Below are positions 1 through 10,054 of a DNA stretch of 60,000 bases, one piece after another. Under the pieces are notes generated by a model. It worked only from the letters and a program-made list of their open reading frames with translations. It had not been told where the DNA came from and searched no databases. Every line of letters begins with the position of its first letter. Position 1 is the first letter of the stretch. The stretch spans positions 12,601,088-12,661,087 of the forward strand of contig NC_087071.1 in the NCBI RefSeq assembly GCF_963678635.1, written 5' to 3'. The DNA comes from Symsagittifera roscoffensis (taxonomy: Eukaryota > Xenacoelomorpha > Acoela > Convolutidae). Both the position numbers and the translations under genes were made by a program.

Positions 1-408
1 CATCATCACTCGGTGGATCTCATCATTCTCATCTACTGCATTGTAATCTGTGACAGTTGATCCTCTCTGTTTCTGTTTTTCAAAGTCACTGAAGTTCCCG
101 CTCACATATCCCATGAATTTCTTTCCTAGTATTGACTCCAACTCTTCTTTGGTTCTTTCTGGAACTGCTGAGAAAATCTTACACAGTAACTCGTAAGACT
201 TTTCAGACATTCTCGCCAATCTCACGCACTTTGGCACTGAGAAAGCTTGATCCACGATCGTTCTTGTGCTCTTCACGTCCACAGCCACGAAATGTACAGG
301 GTATCTGCTCTTGCACATTGGAGCCAACGTTGAACCCACCAAATATCGTGCTCCTGATGGTCTACAATAAGTTTCGCTGTGTCTGATGTTCATCTCCGTT
401 TCGATTGC
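1..408 (-). CDS. C-terminal continuation of the giant env-position protein after an in-frame stop (runs off window)
   Basis: Reading on from the TAA at 409-411 in the same minus-strand frame, there is no further stop for 136 codons up to the window edge. The peptide is not low complexity (it has segments such as GARYLVGSTLAPMCKSRYPV and LARMSEKSYELLCKIFSAVP), and its codon usage resembles the upstream frame. I infer that the TAA interrupts one longer protein, either as a nonsense change (a CAA to TAA change would do it) or as a readthrough stop. No domain recognised. The true C-terminus lies outside the window. Confidence 0.65.
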
Positions 409-3400
409 TTACTTCCATTTTCCTATATACTTCTGCTCAGTCTGCAGAACTCCTGGGAATACTTCTACGCTGATGGCTGTGACCATCTCATGTTTCTGTT
501 CTAGATTCAATAGTGACTCTAAAGAACCAAACATGCTGTAGAATCCTAGTGCTGTCACTAGATTCACATCGGTTCCTCCATGGCAATCTGCTATCAGTTC
601 CGTTTCCGTTCTTGCTTTCATCACTACATTTCCAAACAATACCGTCAACTGCTTGTGTTGTTTCTCCAGGGTTTTCACACAGTCTAGACTTCCACAAACG
701 TGACCCTCTAGTCCACAGACTTCCGCCAGACAGCTACCAGGTTTGACCCAGTCTTCTGGTCCCCAGCCAGGCAACTCCACTCTATCTTCTCCGTTGCTCT
801 TAGAGGCTGTTATCATCACATTATATATGATGTTGAGGTCACGCAGGTTACAGTCCACATTCAGTTCCCTCTGTATGTCCTGTGTCGCCCGTAATATTGA
901 GTCAGCGTTGGGACTAGGACACCACGATGGCTTCATCAATTCCCACACTGCCATCAAGCTCGTTCTCAGTAATTCATCTGAGAATCCCAACCCAAATTCC
1001 ACTCTCTTGTCGGATTTTGGTACTGAAGGTGCAGTCACCTCTTCTTCCAAGACCAATCCCAATTTGGCCTGTGGATTGTTAACGCTCTTAGTCGTCACAA
1101 TTCTGGACGTCCAGAATCTTAGTAACACCGCCTGCTCATAATCAAAGAAGCAATCACGTATGTCTTCACTCAGGAAAGGATTGTATGCTATCCCTATAAT
1201 CCCGGACACATAGCTATAGGACTTCTTCTTGATCGGTCCACAGTATTCACTGGATTTTGGCAATGCTCCCATAGATTCTTTAGTGAGCCTCAACTCCTTG
1301 TTTGAGAATCTCCTGATCTCGTCTATCTTTTTCATGGGTTCCAGTTCTTCAGGTTCTTTCATGTTCACCCTCATCGGTTTACTTTGCTGCATATCCAGCA
1401 TTGCTAGTAAGAACATGGCTTTCGTTCGCTCATCGCCTTCCTTCAACATTTTAACACAAGTGCTTAATGCAGGTACTGAAATCTGCTCTATCAGGAATCG
1501 AATGAAACAGAGAGCGTCTCTCCGCTTTGCACACGCTACTGCTGCTCCCTCCTGGACTATCAGATCCCTCAGATTCGTCATAAGGAAAACTTTTTCCTCC
1601 TTTGATCTCTTCCTTTCTCCCGAATCATATTCTTCGCTAGTCAGTCCCATCATGCACCAGGCGAGCCTGAGTTGTAATTCTGTCCTTACGTAAGGTACTG
1701 CCACGAGAGCATGTATTCTTGGCGTAGTCCTCATTTCCTCTTCGAAATACCTCAATACTACTGCTTTCCATGGAAGGCTCACCAACTGCTCGATCGTCTC
1801 CGCCTGTACGTCAGACGACGCCAAAGTTCCGTACGCCTTCTGCTTGAAGGTGGTGCCTTGCAACATTGTTTCCAGATAACCCTCCATGGCTTTTTCCTCT
1901 TCCAGGGCCATTACATGCCCTCTAGCCGAGTTTCGGTATTCCAACATCTCCATGTATCCACCGGTGGGTTCATCTATCGACACTGTCTCAGACACTGTCA
2001 GTCTGTTGTATTCCACTGGTGTTAGTTGTCCTGCAACACTTCCCTTTCCATGATTCATTGGAGATGGCTTGAAGTCCCTCATTTTACTCTCTCCACATTG
2101 ACTGAGTATTTCCATTTCTAAAGTCGCTCCAGTCAGAGTGCGGTCACTCCTTTTGGATTTATAACCGGTTGACTTTAACCCCGCCATGAGAATGGGTGGC
2201 ACCATCGCTATATCAGTTAATATTCTATCTGTGCCAGACAATTGGTAATCACCTTGCCCCAAATCCATGACTTCCTCAACTCGTTTTCTTTTCGCTGAGT
2301 TACCAGCTTTCATCGATATTTCCGAATCCACTTTCGTCTTTCCAATCCTCCTCGGCATCACTCTGCTGCCTAACTTCATTTTCATCGCATTGATTTTATC
2401 AATCACCATTTTCGATCGCATCGTTCCTCTCCTGGTCCTTGACAGGTACACCACCTCTCCTTCATTGTCCTGCGGTGTCATCTTGATGGGAGAATTCGCT
2501 TCACTCTCATCAGTGGCTGAGTCGATCAATAACTCACTCAGTCTCCCTTCACACTCATCAAGCTTGTCAAGTACTTCTCTCACCAAGGGTTGATTGAGAC
2601 CTGTTTTGAGAATGGACTGGGTCCCATAGCTCTGAATCACAGTCCAGACTTCTTCCATGAACGCCACTCTGTCCAGCTTACATCCCGTCCTACTCTCGTG
2701 GTCTCGGTGATGTACTTCCCATTCTTCTTCGGGTAGCGTTCCCAAGAAAGGTACTCTGGCTGAGGCCTCTATTCTTCTCCTCCGAGGTGATTCCATGAGG
2801 ATTCTCTGATCGTTATTTCTTGTATTGCCAGGAGAGCTGCTCTCCGGCAAATTCCGTTTCATCTCCTCAAAGGCTGACGGAGGTTCCAGTGTCGAGATGC
2901 CTTCATCCGCTGGCTCAGTCGTTTCCAACGTGTCTGCATTATTCTCAAGATCACTGAAGATATTGAAATCCAGGCTGGATGTTCCTCCTGTCGATGCCCT
3001 GTCGTCCTCCCCACCAGCTTGATCTTGTTGCATGGGTTCTTCCGTCTGACGGTTTCCACCCTGTCCGTCATCTCCTTCTGACTTGTCCCCATTCGAGTTC
3101 GATGGTCCTTGTTTGTCATCATCAGCTTCTTCCTGGAATCTCGGTATGAGCAATGTACCGGCTGATTTATCTTCCTCTTCTCCATGGACCACTTTAGTTT
3201 CTTCGCAGCCGAAGGGTGCTAGGAAAATTCTCGTCTGCAATATTCCCGCAACTTTCATCTCTTTTCTCACACTAGTCAGGATTACTGAGGCTTCAGGCAA
3301 TTCAGTCCTGCCTCTCATCCTCATTGGAGCTGAGCCTAGTCGTCTCCATTCCTCATCAAATCCTTCAGGCTTGGGAGTAGCGGCGCTGCTTATTCGCCTT

Positions 3401-6400
3401 CTCGTCGCTTGATCCGTGTACGCAAATCGTGTGTACTGCAACACGGCGGCATTTCTCCCCACGAAGTATGGATCCATCGTCGCCGAGAAATTCCCTACTC
3501 TCCTTTCATTGGTTTCGAATGCTCTCAACCTAGGAGTTTGTACTACGGAGACTGCTCCGAGCAACATCCTTCTTATCAGAGGGAATTCGGGGATTGCTTC
3601 GGGTAGCTTCTTGTAATCGCCCCAGTCCTTCGTCTCTTCTCTCACCTTGTGATACGCTGCTGTGAGACGAGGCACTCTGGTCATTTCGCCATTCGTTTTG
3701 TCATAGGGCCTCAGATTCCAAAGCTTTGGAAACACCTCGATGTGCCCTCTTTCTACTTCTCCCATGCGGTCACAGAAGTGATCGTCAAAATTGATGACTG
3801 TCATCTCTGGCTCCGATATTTTCGCAAATAACAGATCTTCACTCATGAGCTCTCGCAATGCGTGCTGCTCACACCAGTTCAGTGTACTACCGTCCACTGC
3901 CGATATGAGGTTCAGGTGCAACACCGACCTCCTATATGCTTCCACTTTAACGTCAGGGAACGCAAAGGTGACTGCTGGTCCATAGATCACTGTCACGAAC
4001 TCCGTGACTCCTCTGATCAGTGCCAAGGGATCGATTCTCATAGCTAGGCTCAAATCTGTTAACAGCGGCATGCCTCCAACATGTCGTCTAACATCTTCCT
4101 CTCTTTCAATTGTCTCGTCTTCTCCGGTTCCAAAGCGATTTTGCTGCAAGAGATACTGGATAAGAGTGTGTCTCAGGTCTCTTATTTTGTTCCACGAGTC
4201 TGTGGATTTCTTCATATCCAGATTCCTCACTCTCTCTTTCATCTGCTCTGGACAACGTGCCAGTTTCATCAGCCCTCCCAAGTTTCCGTGGGTTATTGCG
4301 ATCAACGTCAAAAGTCCATCTAGTCGCAGGTTCTGTATTCCATCCGTAAGCAGTATCACCGGTCCTTTCACGAAATTCTCCGCTCCAAATGTTACAAACA
4401 GGGCTATTAATTCCACTATCGATACTTTCACTACCGCTTGGAGGAATTCCTTTATCAAATAGTGCGAGACTTTCGGGTAGACTTTTGCCAAGAAGGACGC
4501 GGTCCATCCGGCTCCCAACCCTTCTAGCATGCTGTCTGTCCTTTCAAATCCCTCCTGTCCTTTCACTTCCTGGGTCCAGAAGGTTTCCAGAGTAATCTGA
4601 CACATTCTGTTCACGAACTCAGCTGTCTTTTCTCCGGCATTTTCCGCCAGGTTCACCTCCTTCAACAAGTAGGCGTATATCTTAGTGATCATTACTGGGC
4701 CTTGCTGAAAAGCATCTGCACCCAATGCCGCTACTCTCGGATTCAGGTGTAGCCACTGGTTTGCTTCCGGCTTGGTTCTCAGCACCATCGCTTCCAGATG
4801 AGCTCTCGTCTCCAGTGAATTCTTTCTTCTCGTGTCTTCACTCGCCACTTCCATTGCTCGGAACCACAAGTCGTTGGACATTGCCGTAATCACTCGATGG
4901 TCGTCATCTATTCCTGGTTTCAGTTTGAGTTGCCGACTGAAGTTGGACAGTTCCAACCCCAGAACTTCGTCCAACACCAACATGTGTAGCGCGTGGTCCT
5001 TGAACCCTCTCATCGCGTTTGAGATATCTGACCATACTGCAGGCAGTTCAGCCTTAAGTGGCCTCAGGTTCTCCATTTCTATCATGCGATTCGGGGCTGA
5101 TATGATCACATCATATTTTCCCTCCGAAAGTAAGGCTACCATTGCATACACAAATTTCAGTCCATCCGGGAGATATGCATATCCCGGAGACAACGCAAAT
5201 ACTACTCTCAACGCCACTTTGTTGAATGTTCCCTCCTTTGTCGCGTCTACCACTTCACCCATTGACTCCAGGATGTCTTTTATCGCGGGCCATACTGCGT
5301 TTTCTGCTGTTGCAGGATCTCTGAGCCTGCTCAGAAAACCTCTACTGTGTAGATGGTCATTGATGCCAGCAAACACAATCGTTATCGGGTTCATCTCTGT
5401 CTGCCTCTGTACCCCTATAGCCAATGACACTGATTGCAATAGGTCTAGGTCAACTGCGGCCAGCATTATGACGTCCGGCCAAAACAAAGACTTAGAGGTG
5501 TACACGAACTCTGAATTCGCTACTACCATGATCTTGGCCTTTCTCATTTCTGCTTTGTCGTAGGCGGCGAAGATGCTCTCATCTTTCTTTATTGCTGTCA
5601 ATCCGCCATATCTCTGGGCATCACCATCTTGGTTCACTTGTTTTGGGTATACTCTCTCCTTCACATGACTAGGTGGTGTCGTCAGTTGCTTGAATATCTT
5701 CACGTGTTGTCCAATTGGCGCTCTCGCCGTCAGGAATCTTCCTGGCCTTTCCTCACGATTCCTCTCCTCATGGTTCAATCTGACATCCTGCAACGGTCTT
5801 GCATTCACAGGTCCCATTGTGTTATTGGAGGGCAGTCCTTCCAAGTCAGCAAATCTTAAGGCTGTCGTGGAGCTGAAATTTATGCTAGCGGCTATCAACC
5901 AGTCTACGCCGGTTATTGAGTATAATCTGCTGACGGATAGCGTCGCTCCATTTAGCATCCTCCTTGCATCTTCGATGAAGCTTACTTTCTGCAGGTCCAG
6001 CTTCATCAGTTCTTCTTTGTATATGTGCCAGGGAGACGGCATGGGTCTAGACCATAACAATGAGCCTCTGTTCGGTCTCTCTTCTCGACTGCTACTCGTT
6101 GTCTCCGATCTAGTGTCTGATCTGGACGTGCCTGCTACTCCTTCGTTTGGTTGGTTGACGGGTCCTATCCTTCTCCTAGGATGAATTGTCCTCCTCGTCG
6201 GTGCTTCTCCCAACCGATCCTGCACGTCAGTTCTTCGACCTGATTCGCTGGAGCTTTGTTGCCGGTAATTTATTGCGGCTGGGACTGTACCCAAACGCGT
6301 TTCCAGGTTAGGAGGCACAAAGGTAGTGATCACCGTATCATTCACCGTTCCCTCTTCCTTCAGTACTCCTGTGTCAGAGAGTTCTGCTTCTAACTCGTCC

Positions 6401-8124
6401 AACCGTTCTTGGAAGACTCGATTCAACCAAGCTTGTCCCTCGATGGTGTCAAAGTGGATGCCATCCGAAGTCAGTCTGGCTTGCTCCATGGCTCTCAATT
6501 CGTGTTCAATGTCCATAAGGATCATTCTTCCGGCATTTCGATTTGCTAGGTTTCTTATGATGTTGTTCCATCTCATGACTCCCTCGTTGTGCCTTCTTCC
6601 TGATGCTGTCAGGTTTCTTGCGTTCATTGGCACCGTGCAAACGGTCAGTACCGCGCAACTGAACTTCTGCCAGAGAGTGGTGAACAAACACACCATCATT
6701 GATTCCCACTGTGCTTCCTGCTCGTCTGATCCTCTGGAGATATCATTCGTCCCAACTAATATCATCACACTGGGTATCCTCCCGGGATTCATCAGCTCCA
6801 CCATCCGGTATAATTGGGCAATTGTCGCGCCTCCAAAGGCCATCACCGTGGTGACCCATGAGGCCCTCAAATTCGTTAGCACTCGGACTAAGCTGTCTCC
6901 CAATATCAGGTGAGATGTCCCGAGTGGTGGTTGCTGCAGGTTCACAGCCGGGCTCCAGGTAGCTCGATTGAAGCAGGCTCTCGGATCTGTCTCCGGAACT
7001 CCCGTGAAATTATACTTTAATTGATTATTCTTCTGCACGTCCATTACACGAGACACTTTCTTCGCTGGCATCTTCCTTACTTTTCTCTCTGTGATCTTCG
7101 AACTCCCCCTGAGTGGCGTCACGTCACTTATCCCTTGTCTGATTATTGTCTGGGAGAGTTGTACTCTGCCCGTATCGTCAATCGTTCCATAGGGTGCAGT
7201 CACCCCGGAACCTGGTGCATTCTTGTTAGCGACCAATCGTCCAGCGGTCTCTATCAGTTTTCTCACTGTCTGTTCTACGACGGGATCACCCAAGGTGTCA
7301 CTAGGATCCGGGATTGTTACTCGGTTCGTCTCTGCTGGAAGCCGTGTCTCCGTTGTTTGACTCATTTCTCGAGGTGTCAAGAGCTCCATCGGGGACTGCC
7401 CACGAGGAATATCCCTTGCAGGTATCACTTTCTCAATGGACGTCGTCAACGCCACCTGCTCCGATCGCTCTTTGTATTCCTGCCTTAAGCGTTCGATCTC
7501 TTGACCCTGCTTTTTGTTGCAGTCTTCAAACAACTTTCTCCACATGTCCCGGTCTTCCTCCATCGCCAGCATGGTCTTCGTCATATCGTCTAACTCCTTC
7601 TTCGTACTTCTCAACTGATCGTTCATCTCGTCCAGATCTTGTATGGTTTGGTTCGTCTGAACCTTCTGTGTTACTCTCGCCCCTTTTGGTGGCACAGCTA
7701 CTCTCAGTGGTGAACCAGACGAGGTCGCCTCACTGTTCATCTCCTGATGCATTCTCGTCAGCCCAGGTTTGGGCTTGGAGGGCATTGGCATCTCACCTGG
7801 TTGGTAAGTCCTAGAACTTCCCAACCCAGGCTCATTCGCCAAGTCACTCCCTGAGAGAGCCCCGTTTCTCCACCTCATCACTCTCATGTTCGGGCGGTCT
7901 AGTACTCCTCTTTCTCCATATGCTGCCATCAACAGGACTTCCGTGGGGCGGTCCCCACGGTTGTCGTGCCCCAAGATGTTAATCAGGGCGGTCAGCAACA
8001 TGACCACCTCTGGGTCCTCCAGAGCGAAGTCTCGTTCGATCAGCCGACGATAGATCGCATCTACCATCGGTCCTACATATGCCTCTGCCAGGTCCATCAA
8101 TTCATCCAGGTTGAAATTATCCAT
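409..8124 (-). CDS. Giant env-position protein with SGNH/GDSL-hydrolase domain and a second SGNH-like segment (ORF3)
   Basis: About 2,570 codons. The first ATG is at 8124; the open frame extends five codons further upstream to a TTG at 8139, and residue numbers below count from that TTG. Seen in order: a helical N-terminus (1-100), a coiled coil (about 165-235), then an SGNH hydrolase block set: GDSL at 414-417 (Ser416), GG at 436-437, GTND at 463-466 (Asn465), DGIH at 559-562 (Asp559, His562). All four catalytic blocks are intact. A second stretch, 869-1100, has NSE at 875, GIND at 925-928 and DDDH at 1078-1081, resembling a degenerate SGNH fold. An acidic low-complexity region lies near 1800-1950. 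I see no signal peptide or clear membrane helix, so this is not an ordinary env glycoprotein. SGNH proteins are typically serine esterases; the substrate is unknown. The rest is unrecognised. The gene ends at an in-frame TAA followed by an open frame. Confidence 0.75.
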   Translation of the reverse strand: MDNFNLDELMDLAEAYVGPMVDAIYRRLIERDFALEDPEVVMLLTALINILGHDNRGDRPTEVLLMAAYGERGVLDRPNMRVMRWRNGALSGSDLANEPGLGSSRTYQPGEMPMPSKPKPGLTRMHQEMNSEATSSGSPLRVAVPPKGARVTQKVQTNQTIQDLDEMNDQLRSTKKELDDMTKTMLAMEEDRDMWRKLFEDCNKKQGQEIERLRQEYKERSEQVALTTSIEKVIPARDIPRGQSPMELLTPREMSQTTETRLPAETNRVTIPDPSDTLGDPVVEQTVRKLIETAGRLVANKNAPGSGVTAPYGTIDDTGRVQLSQTIIRQGISDVTPLRGSSKITERKVRKMPAKKVSRVMDVQKNNQLKYNFTGVPETDPRACFNRATWSPAVNLQQPPLGTSHLILGDSLVRVLTNLRASWVTTVMAFGGATIAQLYRMVELMNPGRIPSVMILVGTNDISRGSDEQEAQWESMMVCLFTTLWQKFSCAVLTVCTVPMNARNLTASGRRHNEGVMRWNNIIRNLANRNAGRMILMDIEHELRAMEQARLTSDGIHFDTIEGQAWLNRVFQERLDELEAELSDTGVLKEEGTVNDTVITTFVPPNLETRLGTVPAAINYRQQSSSESGRRTDVQDRLGEAPTRRTIHPRRRIGPVNQPNEGVAGTSRSDTRSETTSSSREERPNRGSLLWSRPMPSPWHIYKEELMKLDLQKVSFIEDARRMLNGATLSVSRLYSITGVDWLIAASINFSSTTALRFADLEGLPSNNTMGPVNARPLQDVRLNHEERNREERPGRFLTARAPIGQHVKIFKQLTTPPSHVKERVYPKQVNQDGDAQRYGGLTAIKKDESIFAAYDKAEMRKAKIMVVANSEFVYTSKSLFWPDVIMLAAVDLDLLQSVSLAIGVQRQTEMNPITIVFAGINDHLHSRGFLSRLRDPATAENAVWPAIKDILESMGEVVDATKEGTFNKVALRVVFALSPGYAYLPDGLKFVYAMVALLSEGKYDVIISAPNRMIEMENLRPLKAELPAVWSDISNAMRGFKDHALHMLVLDEVLGLELSNFSRQLKLKPGIDDDHRVITAMSNDLWFRAMEVASEDTRRKNSLETRAHLEAMVLRTKPEANQWLHLNPRVAALGADAFQQGPVMITKIYAYLLKEVNLAENAGEKTAEFVNRMCQITLETFWTQEVKGQEGFERTDSMLEGLGAGWTASFLAKVYPKVSHYLIKEFLQAVVKVSIVELIALFVTFGAENFVKGPVILLTDGIQNLRLDGLLTLIAITHGNLGGLMKLARCPEQMKERVRNLDMKKSTDSWNKIRDLRHTLIQYLLQQNRFGTGEDETIEREEDVRRHVGGMPLLTDLSLAMRIDPLALIRGVTEFVTVIYGPAVTFAFPDVKVEAYRRSVLHLNLISAVDGSTLNWCEQHALRELMSEDLLFAKISEPEMTVINFDDHFCDRMGEVERGHIEVFPKLWNLRPYDKTNGEMTRVPRLTAAYHKVREETKDWGDYKKLPEAIPEFPLIRRMLLGAVSVVQTPRLRAFETNERRVGNFSATMDPYFVGRNAAVLQYTRFAYTDQATRRRISSAATPKPEGFDEEWRRLGSAPMRMRGRTELPEASVILTSVRKEMKVAGILQTRIFLAPFGCEETKVVHGEEEDKSAGTLLIPRFQEEADDDKQGPSNSNGDKSEGDDGQGGNRQTEEPMQQDQAGGEDDRASTGGTSSLDFNIFSDLENNADTLETTEPADEGISTLEPPSAFEEMKRNLPESSSPGNTRNNDQRILMESPRRRRIEASARVPFLGTLPEEEWEVHHRDHESRTGCKLDRVAFMEEVWTVIQSYGTQSILKTGLNQPLVREVLDKLDECEGRLSELLIDSATDESEANSPIKMTPQDNEGEVVYLSRTRRGTMRSKMVIDKINAMKMKLGSRVMPRRIGKTKVDSEISMKAGNSAKRKRVEEVMDLGQGDYQLSGTDRILTDIAMVPPILMAGLKSTGYKSKRSDRTLTGATLEMEILSQCGESKMRDFKPSPMNHGKGSVAGQLTPVEYNRLTVSETVSIDEPTGGYMEMLEYRNSARGHVMALEEEKAMEGYLETMLQGTTFKQKAYGTLASSDVQAETIEQLVSLPWKAVVLRYFEEEMRTTPRIHALVAVPYVRTELQLRLAWCMMGLTSEEYDSGERKRSKEEKVFLMTNLRDLIVQEGAAVACAKRRDALCFIRFLIEQISVPALSTCVKMLKEGDERTKAMFLLAMLDMQQSKPMRVNMKEPEELEPMKKIDEIRRFSNKELRLTKESMGALPKSSEYCGPIKKKSYSYVSGIIGIAYNPFLSEDIRDCFFDYEQAVLLRFWTSRIVTTKSVNNPQAKLGLVLEEEVTAPSVPKSDKRVEFGLGFSDELLRTSLMAVWELMKPSWCPSPNADSILRATQDIQRELNVDCNLRDLNIIYNVMITASKSNGEDRVELPGWGPEDWVKPGSCLAEVCGLEGHVCGSLDCVKTLEKQHKQLTVLFGNVVMKARTETELIADCHGGTDVNLVTALGFYSMFGSLESLLNLEQKHEMVTAISVEVFPGVLQTEQKYIGKWK

Positions 8125-8436
8125 ACTGTTCTTCTCCAAATTTAATTTGATTTCGATTTCAAGTTTTGACTCAAGTGAGCAATTAAATGATCAATCAGGA
8201 TCTAGAAAAGAAATCACGAATGTCACACTTGTCAATTCCACCTTAACATACATCGTTAAAATCTGCTTAAAGACAGTTCAGATAAAAAGATATTTATCCT
8301 AAAATTTATTAAAATCAATTGGTTTCTAAAATTTTGGAATTCGACCTAAGATTGGACAATCCAAACTTTGGATCTATTCCCAAGATCGTCATCTAGTTGT
8401 TCATGGTCACTAACCCCTACTTACCCATGATCTTAA

Positions 8437-8470
8437 TAACCTAACACATAACATAACCTAACATAACACA
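8437..8470. repeat. Short (AACCTAACAT)-type repeat in the pol-ORF3 gap
   Basis: The approximately 400-bp gap between pol and ORF3 contains about three imperfect copies of a ten-base TAACCTAACA/CATAACATAA pattern. Nothing else coding is visible between 8125 and 8527. The gap must hold whatever lets ORF3 be expressed (splice acceptor, internal start or subgenomic promoter), but I cannot identify one by eye. Confidence 0.5.
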
Positions 8471-8527
8471 CATATCACATATTACATGCAACTTGGTCCT
8501 TTGGCCTAACACCCTCTCGCACATCAT

Positions 8528-10054
8528 TCAGCCTATACTTAAGTAATATTTCTTATGTAGATATACTTGTATGTTCGTATCAGAGAATATCACGTGTACA
8601 AGCGCGTACAATTCCCGAGGATGCAGTCTTCCTCTATTTGGACCGTACACTGGAAGCGAAAGCTCCTTCACGTCCATTTCCACAAGGAAGTCCCTCAGCC
8701 TCGTCAAAGACAAGACTAGATTTTCTGGGTCCACATGTTGCTTCTCTGTCGCCCTCGTTACCAGGAAGCATAAGTACTTTCCCGGTATTTGCGACACCGC
8801 CGGGGGTAAGGCTGCTACGCCCCCTATCCCTGGTCTTTGCTTCCAAAGGAATTCCACGTTTTTATATTCCCTCTTAAAATCTGCCGCTAGCGCCGTCCTA
8901 AAACTCATGTCTGCGGTGATAGCTACCGCACATGTTCTGTTTGTGAGTATGAAATCACTGTCTGTTAGTATTATGTTACTCGAATATTCATTTGGTAAAT
9001 TAAAATATGACTCAACTACCCTGCCTATGTCAGGTTTCTTAGGTTCTTCACCTGTTTCTGCTTCTAAGTTTCCTGTTTCTCTTGCTATTCTCAATTTTTT
9101 TATTATCAAGTTTTCAGTGTGGGTAAGTCCTACCCCCACTCCCCGGACAAAAATATCCATCGGCGTCCCCGTCGATCGCATACCGGGTATTAAGTCAAGA
9201 TTAGAAGCTGGAATGAGAAGTTGTCCTTCCTGGGCAGCCCAGGAAGGATCATCTCGTTCGGTCTTAATGTATTTCGCGCTTTCGCGATCTACGTCTTGAA
9301 TCGTAACGCTGGTCTTTTCAGGGTCTGATGTCATTTCGTTCAGCCACTCTAAGACACGCAGGTTCGTCAGGTCTTGTTCATTTGACTGCTGTTGCTCATC
9401 GTCGAACTCCACCTCGGGTTTCGACCAGTCGTCAACCCACTCATCGTTGTGATCATCGACTATGTCAATGTCCTGTGACACTGTTATTTCCTCTAAACCC
9501 ACTACTTCCTCCACTATTTTCTTTAGATCTATCCTATCCACTACAAAGTCGTCACCGTAAGGATTGTATTTCTTTCTTAGTTTCGTCCCGTCTTTCTGAC
9601 GAGTCTGCATCGTGAACGGAAGATCTGGTTCCATGTTCTTGGGAACCTCTGTCTGTTCGGAATCCTGCCAATCTTCCTCTGCGTAGGGCAAGGTTTCATC
9701 GTCCGCTTCGATCTGTTCGTTTGGATCCAGGTCCAATGGTGTATCCGTACCTTCCTCTACGACTTCGTTTCCATCGTTCTTCTCCCTGGTGCCTTTTTCA
9801 TTGACCTCACAAGCAGGATCCATCATTAGATAATCCCCTTCTTCCATGTCTGCAGGTATACACCAGTCTTCTGTCGATGGATTGTGTGGCTTGATGTTCT
9901 CGTAGTGGGCGGCTCGGCCAGTACTCAGTCTATAAAAGCGTCCCTCTTGGTGCACCTCTGTAATCATGAAGGGTCCCCTCCACTTCTTCAGAAGCTTTTT
10001 TGTCCCTTTCGGTGGTATAACGTTCTGAAATACCCATACGTAGTCTCCCACCGA
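8528..10054 (-). CDS. Pol C-terminal part: integrase GPF/Y module, acidic linker and TARG1/OARD1-like macro domain
   Basis: This is the direct in-frame continuation of the pol frame after the TAA at 10055-10057; it has no proper ATG (first usable codon GTG at 10051). Residues 1-8 (VGDYVWVF) and 22-28 (KKWRGPF) are the integrase C-terminal GPF/Y module, so the stop falls inside integrase. Residues 60-340 are an acidic, presumably disordered linker. Residues about 358-498 resemble a macro domain of the OARD1/TARG1 type: a CAVAITADMSF block matches the ADP-ribose-contacting cysteine/acidic segment, followed by an FKREY helix, a central strand FLVTR, a PENL...SLTRLRDF helix and a SLPVYG loop. Such domains bind or remove ADP-ribose. 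The loop aspartate used by TARG1 appears to be glycine here, so binding without hydrolysis is possible. Assignment is by eye. Confidence 0.7.
   Translation of the reverse strand, partial: SVGDYVWVFQNVIPPKGTKKLLKKWRGPFMITEVHQEGRFYRLSTGRAAHYENIKPHNPSTEDWCIPADMEEGDYLMMDPACEVNEKGTREKNDGNEVVEEGTDTPLDLDPNEQIEADDETLPYAEEDWQDSEQTEVPKNMEPDLPFTMQTRQKDGTKLRKKYNPYGDDFVVDRIDLKKIVEEVVGLEEITVSQDIDIVDDHNDEWVDDWSKPEVEFDDEQQQSNEQDLTNLRVLEWLNEMTSDPEKTSVTIQDVDRESAKYIKTERDDPSWAAQEGQLLIPASNLDLIPGMRSTGTPMDIFVRGVGVGLTHTENLIIKKLRIARETGNLEAETGEEPKKPDIGRVVESYFNLPNEYSSNIILTDSDFILTNRTCAVAITADMSFRTALAADFKREYKNVEFLWKQRPGIGGVAALPPAVSQIPGKYLCFLVTRATEKQHVDPENLVLSLTRLRDFLVEMDVKELSLPVYGPNRGRLHPRELYALVHVIFSDTNIQVYLHKKYYLSIG

Noticed and set aside
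743-1693. Plus-strand open frames opposite the giant retroelement genes (also at 4832-5563, 5690-6184, 6326-6913, 13555-13982, 49277-49900)
   Set aside because: They are antisense shadows of the long minus-strand genes and show no domains.
409-8124. ORF3 as an RNA-dependent RNA polymerase or a classic env glycoprotein
   Set aside because: No GDD-type polymerase motif set, no signal peptide and no convincing transmembrane segment; the SGNH motifs are the only recognisable domain.
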